Assembly (NCBI RefSeq): GCF_964204645.1
Contig: NC_134026.1
Location: forward strand, 3,782,001 to 3,846,000
Length of the DNA stretch: 64,000 nucleotides
Source: Tubulanus polymorphus
Taxonomy: Eukaryota; Nemertea; Palaeonemertea; Tubulaniformes; Tubulanidae
Direction: 5' to 3'
In this document: piece by piece, positions 36,608-51,600 of the stretch
Position numbering within the stretch: position 1 is the stretch's first letter
Layout of the letters: each line of letters begins with the position of its first letter
The notes under the pieces: model-generated
Seen by the model: only the letters and a program-made list of their open reading frames with translations
Told to the model about the DNA's origin: nothing
The model's database searches: none
Translations under genes and position numbers: made by a program

Positions 36608-39600
36608 GTACGTATATTATATAACCAAAACGATTTTCATCTTCCAATAATTCTTGATTTTTTCGAAACGTTCCTAAAAATCCAGTTCAACAAAGCACAT
36701 ATTCTCAATTTGCACCAGAATCTATCTGCGCATGTTAGCCAATTCTATGTACATTAACAGTGAAATCAAAATCAGTATGAATTTGTGTGTAGAGTTCTAC
36801 GCTCAGTCATTTTTTGAGTTTGAATTGATAGATTCTGTAGTGTTTGTTTATGCATTGGTTTTCACACGATACAACATAACAACAGCTCGTCCATCCTAGA
36901 ATCTGGGGCTGAGTATTTACCAAACTGTGTATAGATTCAGGAAAAAGGACCCCTTAAACCAACATCCATTCTATACGATATTGAATAATAAACAATTATC
37001 AATAGTTAGGTAATCATCATTGTGGGGCATGTTTCTATACCAGACGTTGTTACTGTTTCGTGTAAACACAGACCGTGAAATTTAATGATGGATGTTTCAA
37101 CGTTTTATGTAGTACGAACATGATTCGTCGATGATTCAAATTCGCCTCAACGACAAGAACCGAAAAATGCAGGAGCCATCGAAACTTTGGAAAAATGGCA
37201 TCGTCCCTTACGTTATTCTCGACAAAAGTCGGACCAAGAAACCGTTGACGCGGCATCAAAAGCGTCTGCTTGAAAAGACGATCAGATTCTTCGAGAGTAA
37301 AACATGTTTAACCTTTCCAAAGTGGTACAAAGGTTTTAACAAAGATCATAATCGCGACGTAGACGGTTATTTGAGATTTTTCCAAGGAGACGGGTAAGCT
37401 GGTTTCATAAAAAAATCGCGGCGAGGATTGGCTATTTATCAGTTAGAATCATTAAATTAAGCGTGACCTTTTCTATTGATATGTATAGCTGTTTCTCCGG
37501 GGTTGGAAATTGGAAATCAAAATACGGTCAACCGATCTCACCATGCGATCATATGGTAAGCTTGAAAGCTTGAAAATCATAATTCGCGTTATACATCACT
37601 AATGTTACTTCATATCATAAAACAGTTGAACAGTTTAAGGCTCACCGCATGTGCGACATTACGAGCTGTCATGATTGACCTCTCAGCTATCGTACAATGA
37701 TGGTAATGACATGCGATAATTGTCCTCATTTTGTAACCTTTATATAATACACGATGAAATAGTGTCTCCGCACAAGCACAAAATGACCACACTTACCACT
37801 GGGCGCTACCGTAACCAGTCCTTTTTCGACCGAATTGTACATATTTTTATCAATATACGTAGTGTACACCGATAAAGAAGGATATGATGATAACTATGAT
37901 ATCACGACACAATCACATGATATTTCATTTATACATTGCGGAAGTTTTCTGAAAATGTTTTCTTATGATTTCTATAGTCGACCGTGATGCACGAGATAGG
38001 TCATGCGATTGGAATGGAACACGAGCAATCCAGGCTGGATAGAGACCGTTATTTGAAAGTTTATCCAGAAAACTCCAGTACGTTGTATAAAGAATAGTTA
38101 GAATTGAAAAAAAATTATCGATTTGTATAGAAATCATTGCTGATCTGATAGAGAGATAGTTGGCGCATAGATTTTAATTAAAATTGAACTTGAAATGATC
38201 GAAAGTTCAATCACATATAATGCGATATTCTGACTGACTTGATCTCTTTTCATCATATATCTAATGATAGCAATTTGAGCTGATTGAATATATTTCTATA
38301 GAATTGACGATGAATAAGCACGGTGCAGCGGACACAATATTTGATCTATCTGCACCATACGACATGTCATCAATCATGCAATATGGATTATGGGTAAGAA
38401 GTTCAAAACTTAAAAATCAATAATGTAAAAATGTCGTCAGTTTGAAGCGAAAATAACTAAAACAGGAAATCTAGGCTAAAATATGGGCTACACAGTGAAG
38501 AATGAAGGTTTTGCTTTTTCAATCCATGAAATTTGATAAGACCGTGGTAGAATTGCTTCCATGCCTCCGTAGACCAGACCATCATCAAGGGCTGCCAACC
38601 TCTGAAAAGTGCTGTTAGTGACAAATTGATTTTTTCAGTAACATTTCATTCAAACGTGAAAGAAAGAAAAAATTCAGATTAATCAGTAATCAACAGCAAG
38701 ACCCTCAGTAACATCTTTCATATTTCTGTGTACATCAAACAAATCAAATCAGTCTTAACAAATACTGAAAATCAGGAAAAGTTGGCAGCTCTGATGATAA
38801 TACATGTATAACATGATCAGAATAATTTCCGCCCACTCATTGATTTATTTGCGAAATATCAATTGCCGATTTTATATTAGGATTTCAGTAAAAATGGTAA
38901 AATTGTCTACGATCCGAAAGACAAGTCGCAAAGATATTTGATCAAAAATAACGATGTGGTAACTTTTTATGATCGTATGTCCATTAATGCTGCTTATCAA
39001 TGTATAGGTAATTTGAAAGCTGAACCTGTTTTGCTTAAACCGCACAAGATGGATTATATTTGAATCCGTATATCTTATCTCTTTGCAATTTCGTATGCAG
39101 AATTGAAATGTCCCGACGCCAAAAAGTTGAAATGCAACAACGAAGGATTTTTTGGTTACGAGGAAAATACGTGTAGGTGTATTTGTCCAGAAGGATTGAT
39201 GGGCCCAACCTGCGATGAACTCTATAAACCGAGTAAGTGAACTAACTGACTATATTATACTGAACATCGTTGAAGCGCAATATTTTCGAAACATGATGTA
39301 TGTGCGACCTGCAGGAAAGATGCCGGCAAAATGGCCGAAAGGGTCCTATGGTTTACCCATGACCGAAGAGAAATGCATCGACGAAACGTGGATGACGGGT
39401 AGTTTGAAAGAACATATCGTGAAAAGGACGGCGCCGGAAGAAAAACTAGATGAACTAGATGGCGACGATGAACCTCAGTTTGTTAACGTGTACGCAAGGA
39501 GCAAGTTTACCCCGTGGCGATATTGTATGGCGGGTGATTTGAAGATCGATTCGTCGTATGACTGGCCTCCTGGATTCTACTGCATATACAAATATGGTGG

Positions 39601-42600
39601 AGATTGTCCTTCAGGTCAGTACAGTGTGTATGCAAATCATACTTAAGTCGTGATCAATACGTATCACCGTATGAAATATTTTATTTTTGTAGGTTTTTCG
39701 AAAGGAAACCTACAATTTGGCAATACGGATAAGACAGGGGAAGGAGCAATACCAGATGGGCAACAACTTAATAGCACGGTTCAAATCCAGTTTTGCTGTC
39801 GGTCAGACGGAATCTTTACGAGTGACAGAATACTACTACCACGTCAGAAACCATTTTTCTTGTTCCAAAAGAGTTCAGAATGCCAACAAGTCGAAGGTGA
39901 AATATAGATGAAAAAGTATTTCTGCCGAATAAAGAATTTTCATTTCAGCCCTTTCCAAAGTGCACATAAAGTTGCAACAGCGTGGTACTCGTAAACTACC
40001 AAAAGTCATATCACTATTTTCACACGTTAAGTAATCCATCAAAGTATTTGAAGCGACAACGAATATGTAACTATGCCGTAATGAATTGAGTCATTCTTAA
40101 AATAGATATTTATTCGCATGATTACAGGAATGCACGTGAAAAGTGATTATCATGATTTTGCAAACAAGAACTACAGCATTTCCGGTTCTCATCCTTACAT
40201 CACAACTTGGCGCAACAAACTACAATTATACCACTGTTCCTACGTGCCTTTTGATAACGGTAATTTCCCAACTACTTCATAATACCATCGATATCATAAC
40301 GAAATAGCGTATGGTGGATTTAGCGAAATTTTCGATTTCAGAATGTGGCGGTATGATAGATTTGACGAAGGAACAGCGCGAACACAGAATTACCTCTCCT
40401 GGATATCCAAACCAACTTGGTAAACATATGAACTGTTTGTGGTTTATCAAGGTAATTCTCAAATTATCTTGACATGACTGGTGTGTAAGATAAATAGGAT
40501 TTACGAATAGTTCCTATTGGCCTGGCAAGAGAATTGGTCTGGCAGAATGAAAAAGCCATTTTTTTATTGATATCTTGGGTAGAAATTCAAATATCTACCG
40601 CTAATCATATTCTTTTTGACAGGGTGCAGAGCATTCAATCATACGCGCGGATATAGATTTACTTAACTTAGAACGAGATTCGTCAGGAAAATGCACAGAA
40701 AACTATCTGGAAATCAAACGGCACCGTATTGCACAGCCCGGAACGAGGTAAATACTAGGAAAACGTTTACAAGCGAATTAAGATATAACGATTTACATTC
40801 TAGATATTAGAGAGGTCAGCCTGAATTGGGTTCGATATTAATAGACATGGTTCATTTTCGACTACAGGTACTGTGGGAATATGCAGGTTATGAAAAGCTT
40901 CGTTACTACCACGAATTATCTGATGGTACGATTATCAACGTTTGGCGATGCCGACAACAATAGGGGATTCTCTATGAGAGTTCGACAACTAACTGGTATG
41001 AAAACGATCGTGACTAAACATATATTTTGTCAAGCAAACAAAAAATTCAAGATAACAACTACGATGAACAACTAACCCAAACATGAATTGTGGATTTTTT
41101 TAAATGTTTTCCAGCAGAAAACGATTTCTGTTATAATTACCACGATTCCGGCGCATCATACAGGGGTACCGTCAACTTAACACAAAGTTATATGCCTTGT
41201 CTCAGCTGGGATAAAGTTACTCATTGTCCCTACCACACGTTTATTCCTACGTAAGTGACAGAATAAATCATAAAATTAGATAACCTCCCGCATCAATTTG
41301 AATATTTTCGCGAACAAAATTTAGAGCAGATGAATAGATTGTCCGATTGTTTCGTTTTGAAGCGGATTCTACTCGGGTTTGGAGGGAAATAATTACTGTC
41401 GAAACCCTGGCAATCTGCCAGCTCCTTGGTGTTACATACAAGCAGAAGACTGCAAACAGGATTTATGCGACGCTTGTCAATTTCGTAAGTTTGGAAAAAA
41501 TTGTTTTCGAAAACTCAAATCTCTCAATAAATATCTCAACTCTCGAAGTATTTATAATTTTTTTTCAGGGAAATGTTTAGATTTGTGGGACAACTGCGAG
41601 GAACTCAAGGGCGATGTTGATTATTGCACATTGGACCCTACGGCTAAGATAGGATGCCGAAGATCGTGCAATTTATGCAGAACAGAAAAATCACGTAAAT
41701 TAACAGGTATATATTTATTTTTCATACACAAAAAATATGTTCTTATCGTTTCGTTCTTTACTTGGATATGATCAACTATTTATTGAAGTGTCCCGAGTCA
41801 CATTTCCGTCCCTTAGAAATACAAAAAGATGTTTCCGTATGTACGGTATCTCATCAGGAGATTATTGACATTTTTCCGTATTTTGATAACAGATGTATAC
41901 ATTTTCCCTGTTTTCTTATTACAGAAATCCGATGTAAACGTCCAGCGATACCGAATGATAACACGCGATACATTTTACCAATAAAAAACTTGTACAGCGT
42001 CGGCGAAAAGATCTTTTACAAATGCGTTAAAGGAGATGGTCATTACAAACAAATCTGTTTGAGTGACGGTACATGGAGCTGGACGGATACAATATGTTCA
42101 GGTTAATTACGAGAACATTTTTTTTCACCAAGAATTATTATTCTTCAAGACTAAGCGAACTGGACATCAATTAGTATGATTATAGTTATGGATGCATATC
42201 TAAATCCATTACGGGTATCTTTTTTAATTCAAGAATGCGCTGCCGGGTTCCATCAAATCGGTAGAAATTGTTACCGAATCGCAACGGATTATGGCATGGT
42301 GCTAATCGACGAGGCAGAAAGTATATGTGCAGCTATGGGTTACCATCTAGTGACGATTGATAGCAAAGAAAAAATGGATGAAGTCAGAAAAGTAATGTAC
42401 GTCAATCGTATAAACGTACTTCGTTTACCATTCATTTAAACTATTGCTGATTTAGGTTCATAACTAAACGAAGTCAAGCAGATCTAATGATGGCCAAACC
42501 CTTTTAAATCTAGAACCGATCGATTCATAAATTGGAGTTTTCCATACGGCTTGTATTTCTAGGACTAACGATCGCTCGACAGCTGAAGCGTATTTCATTG

Positions 42601-45600
42601 GTCTGAAAAGAACCGCGTCGAATTCTAAGACTTTTCGTTGGATGGATGGTTCACCGGACAACGGATACGAAAACTGGATGAGAGGTCAACCTAACAATTT
42701 CAATGGACAGCAGGACTGTGTACAAATATATCGAGCTAATGGTCTCTGGAACGATGTACCTTGTTCATATAGCCGTCATTTCATCTGCGGAGGTCTTGCA
42801 GCAAGTATGTTTCATAGCTGACTGTATTCGTTTTTATTCAAGTATTTCTGATCCAGGAATGATAAGCCATTATCATAAATTGAATGATTATAGAAAACGA
42901 AGGCACGTGTGAAGATACTCTGAAGAATTGTCCGGAATTCCTCAGCAAAAATCCGGACACGTGCATTAAACACCCAGAATTTGCAAATGTTAAATGTCGC
43001 GAGAGTTGTGGATTTTGTATCAATGAACTTAAAGGTAAGATTTCAAAACACAAGAAGTCTAAATATATGATCAAGATACTAATAGTAGCAAATTGGTTGT
43101 ATTATAGATCGAATAACATGCAGTCAAGCGGGACAAGGCAATGATGCTAAATTACTTAACGAAACGATTACAACTTTCCGAATCGGACAAACCATAGTAT
43201 TTGAATGTAATGATGGCTATAAACTAACCAGCGGCGATCTGTTTAGGGTTTGCCTTCCCAACGGTAAATTCTCCGGTGAAATTCCAACGTGTAAAGGTCA
43301 GTATAAACAAATTATGAAAAATGATGGAAATAGTTCAAATCGATAAATCGGGATGATTGTTATTCATTAAGAATACGGATGTTTCAAAAATGTCATATTT
43401 GCTAAGACTATAAAATTAATTATCTGAAACGCTCCGTACTAAACTTTACGAACGGAATCGTCTGGTCACACTTTTTCCAGATGAGAAATCTGTACCGTTT
43501 GTCGTTGGAAGTCTTGTAACTGCGAGAAGATACAGAAATAGCCCAGGGGCAGCATTCGTTGATACGACCAATAGAATTGTCAACGAAGGCAAAATCGTAT
43601 CGTGGACATTCTACAGCGCCACCGATGGAGACATTTTTTTACAAGTAAATGATCATTTTTTGTAAAACGTCCTGGGGACAGATTTTGTAAGAAAAAAATG
43701 CTATCGAGGTTTATAAACCAAGTTACTAACTCGGAATAAACTAGTTATCTCAATGTAAAGGATTTTACCGAAGTAGTTCATTCCGATCTAGCTTACTGTA
43801 CTTGGAATTATCCTCCAAAATAGCTTTCAACTGAGAGAACTAGATGTTTTTTTTACAGTATGTTCCCACGACGCGTCTACGGCAGAGCATAGCGACCCAA
43901 TGATTTTTTTCTAAATTCGAAATTTCGGCTCAATGACTCGAAATGTCGGAAAAAATCATAGGGTCGCTGTGCTCTTCCGTTCCGTACGCTTCTGAACATA
44001 AAGTAGATATACGCCGAATATCTTTGTTGTAGATCTGGCGTGAAAATAGCAATGGCAGTTTTACTTTGGTGGGCCAAAATAAAATACAAACGTATAGAAA
44101 TCGGAAAATGACAGTTCATGTGCACGAGGATGAACAAATCTACGCCCAAAAAGATAACGTAATCGGCTTCTTCTCGATGAACGGTAGCGGATCCAGTATC
44201 TCTTATGATGCGTGTGTCAATGAGTTCGTAAGCAACTTTAAGCCTCACATTTACAGCATGGATTATTTCAACGCCGGGAGACCGATGGTTGTTGAGACGC
44301 CATTCAAATTCACATTGATAGGCGGGGCTTGTAGAAATTATTCTCTGCAAGCCAAAGTAATTCCGGGTATGTTATTAACCCGCTTCCACATATTACCTAA
44401 CTTAGCTGGACATCAGCGTGATTACTATTATTAAGATTATTAAGTTACGACCGTAGAACTGGCTCCGATAGCCGCAGTTCCAGGAGTGGAACTTGATTAC
44501 AGTTATATCGCAGATATACTATTCTCAGATATTTTCGCAATAAGATTCCCGTTATTATATGCAATAATCTCTCTGTAGGTGTCGTGAAGATGAGTTGCTC
44601 GATTGGCCCAGCACCGACGAATGCTCAAGTGAACGTTACTGGCACAGTAGATGTGGGCGCACGTATTCTTTACTCGTGCAAAGATTACTACCGTAAAATG
44701 AGAGGGAATATACTCAGAATTTGCAAAACAGGAGGAATTCTATCGGGAACGCCGATCGCCTGTGAATGTAAATATCCGTGTGTACGGCACTTCCAACATA
44801 TCGTTTAAATAATAGCCTTTATTTCTAGCTATTTATATGTAACAAGAAAATTTTTTTTGTTGAAACGAAATCAGAATCACACTATTATACATGAAATCCC
44901 CACGCAGAAAGAAAATCGAGTCCAAAACGGTTTCCTTTAGATATTGATTTATTTTCTAACGTCTGGGCGATACCCTAATAGTCCTCTTCAGTAATACTAA
45001 AATTAATGTTCCTTCGAATTTATTCAAGACATGAATCCGCTTTCAAACGAATGGATTTTGTTCGGGAAGCGATTTTACAAGCCGGTGATAGCAGCTGTAA
45101 CGTGGGAACAGGCGACTGGTTTATGCGCAATAGAAAATGCGTTTCTTACAACTGTTATTAATGATAAACTCATCTTCAAACTGAAAACTCGTCATCTTCA
45201 CGCCGGCCGATACTGGACCAGCGCGCGCGGTGATGGTAAGTCTAGCCCGTTAGTTATGGGTATTTGAGGTCTATGCGGTTTTTTTAATTCAAATAATTCT
45301 ACGATCTTTAGGAAATCGATTGTCATTGTCGGACTCGTCTGCTCTGGAGTATTCCCAATGGGAAAATGACGTGCCAATGCATTTTCCAAACACATCTTGT
45401 GTTACAATCAATCATCAGGGGAAACTGTCAGCGGAGCTCTGCACCTCAAATGCCGGATACATCTGCGAGAAGAGACACGGTAAAATATAGATTCATTTTT
45501 ATGTTCTGCTTTGTAATCTTTAGACCAATGTGTGAAAATAATCGTCATCATCATTTGACCCTTCTTTTGGATTATTAGTTTGTCCTTTCGGGTTTGTCCG

Positions 45601-48600
45601 AAAAGGCCGGGATTGTTTCTTGGTCATTCGTCAGAACGCAACGTGGCTTGAAGCGGAGGGATATTGCCCGGCGTTCAATGGATACCTGGCTACCATAAGA
45701 AACCAAGGAGAGCATGAGTTTGTAAAGAGGTAAATGACCAAGTTAATTGTATACAATCATATCATGTTATGGTAAGAAGATACGTATAACATTTTGAAAT
45801 TTCTGAATGGTTTCAGGTTGGCTCATGATGAGAGCGTCTGGATCGGATTAAATGACAGAGTAAAAGAAGGCGTCTGGAAATGGACAGACGGCAGCCCTGT
45901 TAACTATACTAATTGGGGTTCTTACTGGAATTCCTATCCGCAGCCAACACCCACTGGCCCATTGACGGGAGATTGCGTAGTACTCAGTAAAGAAGGCTGG
46001 ATGGACTTTAAATGGGACGATATCTCGTGCAGCAAAAGACGCTCATTTGTGTGCAGGACAACTCTTCCGATAGAAGGTTTTCATTCAATAATTTCACCGG
46101 ATATGCATTGCACGGACTGCACCATATAAACCATTGAAAGAAATCCACCCACATTAAATTGAAATCTATCCGCCATTATTTTATCAAGGCCTTATATTTT
46201 CTATCATGGCCAAGTATCCAATTTGTTTGTGAAAGTTAATTCCATTATCCAATCAGACGAATAGGTCAATTCGAAATTATTGTTTTTCGTATTATTTGGC
46301 AACGGCATATTTTTGGTGTTTATGGTTCATGACTTCAAATATCTCACTTTCATTAAGATTCGCCTTAGACACATATGTATCCATATGGCCACATACAATG
46401 ATATATTTTGCAGAAAAGATGACCGATAAAAACCAATATTGCTTCGAAGCTGACTCGAACCATCCGAAATACCACGGCAGACACCACTTGACTAGATCCG
46501 GACTGCACTGTCAGCGATGGGATTCACAGTTTCCGCAAAGACATTCGTATTTCAGAAAAGATTCCGATTTCAAAGCCGATTATTCGGTTTCCGCGGCGGC
46601 CGATTATTGCAGACAGTTCATGAGACAAACGAAAGTTTGGTGCTACACTACTTCGAAAAAACGATGGGAAACGTGTAACATGCTAAATTGTGGTAAGTGA
46701 TTCAGCGTGTAAATTGAAAGCTATAATCCTGATTCATTCTCTGTGCGAGCTTCAGCGAAGATGATCTGGGTTTTATTTTTATTCAATCTTAGTGGATACG
46801 AAAGCTAAACGATTTTGCCACCATCCTGCGCTCTACGCGAACGTAACCATAATCGAGGGAAAGACCGTGTACGAGGAAGGGGAAAGCGCGAAGATGACTT
46901 GCAAAGATGGATACTATTTATTTGGGGCAGCGCATGAAAATCTAACATGCGCCGGTGACAATCTCTGGGAAGGTGAACACTTAAGGTGTATGGGTAAGTG
47001 CAGCGTTTCCAAACGATAATCGTTCATTCACTGAAGTAATTCAAGATAATCAATTTTCGTCTCTGCAGGCATCGAAATGTTCAGCTGCGAAGTGAGTTCA
47101 ATACCCGATAGCACGCCCAGTACGAACGAACGGGTTTGGATCGGTAAAACAGTGAAATACACGTGCAACCAGTATCACATATACGTCGGTGGCGATCAAG
47201 TTCGAAAATGTGGCAAGTCGCGGCAGCTTTTAGGAAACCCGATCATTTGTGAAGGTAGATTGCCCCATTTGATCAAAATGTTTTCAGATTAAATTTTATT
47301 GTAAAATTGATCGAAATACGTTTATTTTTGAAGACATGCCCGAAAGATGCCCATCAGGGTGGGTTGTAATTGGTGGACGGTGTACGCTTATCGACCCGAC
47401 AAAACGAACGTGGATCGAAGCCGACGAATTTTGCGCTAATAACAGCGCTTTCCTAGTGAAAATACCAGATGAAAATACGAATAAAGAGATAAAGAAGTAT
47501 TTGAGTAAAATACGATCGAATTCGCAATCAATTAGTAGATTTTGGACCGGAGCAATCGGCCAAGGTACAATTTATGCGTACTTGTATGCAGCCGACAATT
47601 TGCTGGTGAATTTTTGCACGATGATATCTCTTCATGAATTTTCTAACTTTCTAAATGCAGCGCGAAAATTGGTCTATCTAGATGAATCATCTATGACTTT
47701 TTTCGGAAAATGGATTAAAAAACCTGAAGACGGTCTGGCGAACAAGGCTTTGGCCGTTGATGTGGATGGGAAGTGGATTGTAGCAAAACGGCGACATAGT
47801 CAATACGGATCTATTTGTCAAATGCCTCCCTGTAAGATCTCCTTTATTTTTTTTTGTCGATTCTACCCGACGCGCGGTTCAATGAGCAATCCAATAGGGT
47901 TCGTCTTGCGAAACAAGCAAGATTAACAAAAATAACGCTGAGCAATGATTACTTTGTGGTTACCGCTTTTGCTTTGAATTTCAGCGTGTCCAGTTGGATT
48001 CACCAGTCGCGGAACTACTTGTTATAAACTATACACAGAAGAGAAAATGTGGGCGGAAGCGGAAGCTGTATGCGTAAAATATGGCGGCCATCTGTTAACC
48101 ATTCCAGACGGAGTCTCGAATGAATTCTTCAAATCAATTGCGTATGCTGATGCCCATTTTCGCCTTTTTGCTAATAATTTTCTACATTTTCACCAGAACT
48201 GATCGTGATTTTAAGTTTCTCATCAATAATCTCAGAAATAATCTCTTTCTAGTCGTAAATTGGGCAAAAGTGTCTGGATCGGATTCAATGACCGTGTCAA
48301 GGAATCTAACTTTGTTTGGACGAGCGAAAAAGCGACGGGTTTTACTGACTGGGGCTTGTATTGGGGTCATTACCAACAGCCACATACCAGCGGAGCATTA
48401 TCCGGAGATTGTGTCGTTTTAAGTAACGCGAATAGTATGAATTACACTTGGGATGATATTCGGTGCAATAAAAATAGATCGTTCATCTGCGAAATAAAAC
48501 ACCCTTTTGACGGTAATGATTTTCATATTGACCTATAATTAAGCATTTCCAAGCGGTTTTATATATTTTTCGATGTTTTTCAATGTTCACACAGAAAGCG

Positions 48601-51600
48601 AAAGCAACTTAGACGAATACTGTGTCCGCGCGGGTGAGATGCCGAGACCGTATCGCGGTCACCTATCTCATACGAAGAACGGTTATTCATGTCAGCGATG
48701 GTCGGAGGAATATCCGCATAAAAAATCGAGGACAAGACTGATAGATTCGAATTACGCCGACGGATCCAAAATGGCTGCTGCAGATTATTGCCGGGCGTTC
48801 CCCAAATCGAAAAACCCCTGGTGCTACACGTTGGACAAGAAGAAAAGATTTGACTACTGCGACCCCGTTACATGCGGTAAAACGTCACGATTAGCAGATT
48901 GAAACTTGTTCCATAGAAATTGATTAGTTGTCACCTTATTCAGATTTATTTACAGAATCCGGAATGTCATACTGCCATCCACCTCCCGTTCATCGTAACG
49001 TGGCCTTAGAGCCGAGAAAACTGGTCTACAGATATGGCGACCAAGTACGAGCTAGCTGCAAATTCAATGGCACATTGCACGGCGGAAGTACTCTCCGCTG
49101 CCATGGAAATAATATTTGGTCAGGTCTGTCTCAAAGATGTACCTATACCGATGGTGGTAAGTCAGTGCACATATAAGTTATTTAATATCTTTTTTGCGTA
49201 GTGCATCCTCAAAGAAATAAAGAAATACTTGCGTCTCTTCTGAAAATCAAATGCGTGCGTGCTTAATCCAATAACTGTATGAATGTCAATGTAATTATAA
49301 AATGTAGACCAAAGGCGAATTAATTGCATACTACCGAATGACGAAGATGCTTCAGAGTTTATTGGAACCAATGATGTGACTATTGACGGTTATATTTGTC
49401 AACGATGGGACTCGCAATATCCACACAAACACACTAGAACTGATAAGTCGTTTCCATTGGATGGTTCTGCTAAAGCTGCGAGTAACTATTGCCGATCCGT
49501 TACTGAATCAAGGCCTTGGTGTTACACGCTCGACAGCAAAGTTCGATGGCAATTCTGTGACGTCCCCGTTTGTGGTATGATGTCTTAATTGATGAACTTG
49601 TTACTGTGTGTGTGTGTCGTAATTCTTCGTGAAAATATATATATATATTCGTTCCTGTTCTTTCTTTCAAGAAATACCGACCTGTCGCGTTCCGCAATTT
49701 GCCAACGTGACCACGACGGCGGCGGAGAATAAGCAACTGATTCTGGAAGGAGATGACGTCACGATGACGTGTCAAAATGGATTCTTCCCGGATGACGATT
49801 CCGCAAAAACTATTCAATGTAATGGATCAGGCTTGTTCTCCGGGAAGCCGAGGCGGTGTATGGGTACGCAGAACAATGAAAGAATCTACTTCAAATCTTT
49901 TTTTTTTGTTTTCGCCTGATTTGCCGAGCAATCAATCATAACTTGATGAGTTCTGATGTGAAGCATCTTTCCCAAACACAATTTCTAAAATAAAAAAAAA
50001 TTCTTATGGTGTTGCTAGGCCTGCATTTTTTGGACTTAGAATTGTCGAATTTAAAAATGTCAATATTAAAGAAAAACGGACAAATTTCAATCGTAAGAAT
50101 ATCTATAACCTACGTATTATGAACTTTAAGTTTTTGAACAGGCAGTTCTAAATAAGTTTTCAACACCTCAAAACTCTTCGGGTTTGACGCTTGTGTGCCA
50201 TATTTGCTGACTTTTTTAAGGTTCTGATATGTTCACGTGCGTGGTTGACGTACCGTCTGGTAGCGTGGCAAACACTTCCGGTCGCGTATGGATCGGAACA
50301 TCGGTCAAATATTCCTGTAAACAGTATCAACTATACATTGGTGGTGACGAAATCCGAAACTGCGAAAAGTCTTCGCTGAAATTATCTGGCACACCGATAA
50401 TTTGCCGAGGTAAAGTTCTGCTTAGTGTTTTGCATTTACTACTTGTATTCATTCAATTATTAGCTATATATGATTTTTAATTGTTTAATTTGTTAATCAA
50501 TTGCAAAATATTCATTCCAGACTTTATCACAGAACAAATTACTTACGTTATTGAATAGATAAAACTAAACCGATTGATACATCGTTTCGTTTCAGAAATG
50601 CCTGAACGATGTCCACCGGGATGGGTAATGATTGGACAACACTGTGTTATTGCGGATTTTACACCACAAACCTGGCTCGAAGCGGATAAAACTTGTGCCG
50701 ATGAAGGCGCTTTCTTAGTCAAAATAAACGACGATAAACAAAATGAAGATTTGGCTCAATACATATCTGACTTGAAGAACAAAAAGAACACCAAATTCGT
50801 GGTAAATGGTTTTTGGATTGGGGCACATGGTCAAGGTACGGTAGTTCCTACTAAGTACTTAAATTGATATTTTCAAAGAAGTTCCGTATTTACTTAGAAG
50901 AAACCGCTTCAAATCATTACAGTTGTTTCATCGACCAGCGAACTGGTTTACGCTGATGGTAGCGCGTTAGGTTTTACGAAGTGGTCAAAACCTCCTAGTG
51001 CTGGAACTGCAAACAAAGCCGTAGTTATTGATTATGATGGAAATTGGAGTCAGGAAAAACGAAGCCATGGAAATGGTGCCATATGCCAACTCCCAATAAG
51101 TAAATGCTGCTCGCCGAGTGAACCATTAAGAACACTCGTTTTTCTCAATCTTTCTTGGTCATTTCTTGGTTTTATCTATAACAAAATGAATGATAATATT
51201 GATTGAGGTATACAGTGATAAGATAATGTTCTTTGTCGTGTTTAAGGTTGTCCAGGAGGATTTTCTAGTCGTAGAAATACGTGTTACAAGATATTTACAA
51301 CCGCGAAAAATTGGATGGAATCAGAAAAAACATGCGTCAAATACGGAGGACATCTACTCACAATTGTAGATTCGGAACAAAATGAATTCTACAAAACTAT
51401 TGCGTGAGTTACTTGAAAGTGGCTTGTTGAAATATTCATCTTCATTAAATTAACAGTTTATGAAATTCTATTTCAGACAAAATTATGGCAACAGTGTTTG
51501 GATCGGTTTCAACGATATCGAGAAAGAAGGTGATTTCGTTTGGAGTAGCAATACCGACGTAGTTTATACAAACTGGGGAAAATATTGGGGCAGTTACGCC

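Noticed and set aside
42234-42391. Donor GTAATG at 42392 for the first CTLD 1 exon
   Set aside because: It would leave phase 0 and create a stop codon at the next exon. The GTACGT donor after 42396 restores phase 2 and the CTLD sequence.
43877-44350. Minus-strand 157-codon frame
   Set aside because: It lies antisense to exon 25 of the giant gene and a foldback element; no motif.
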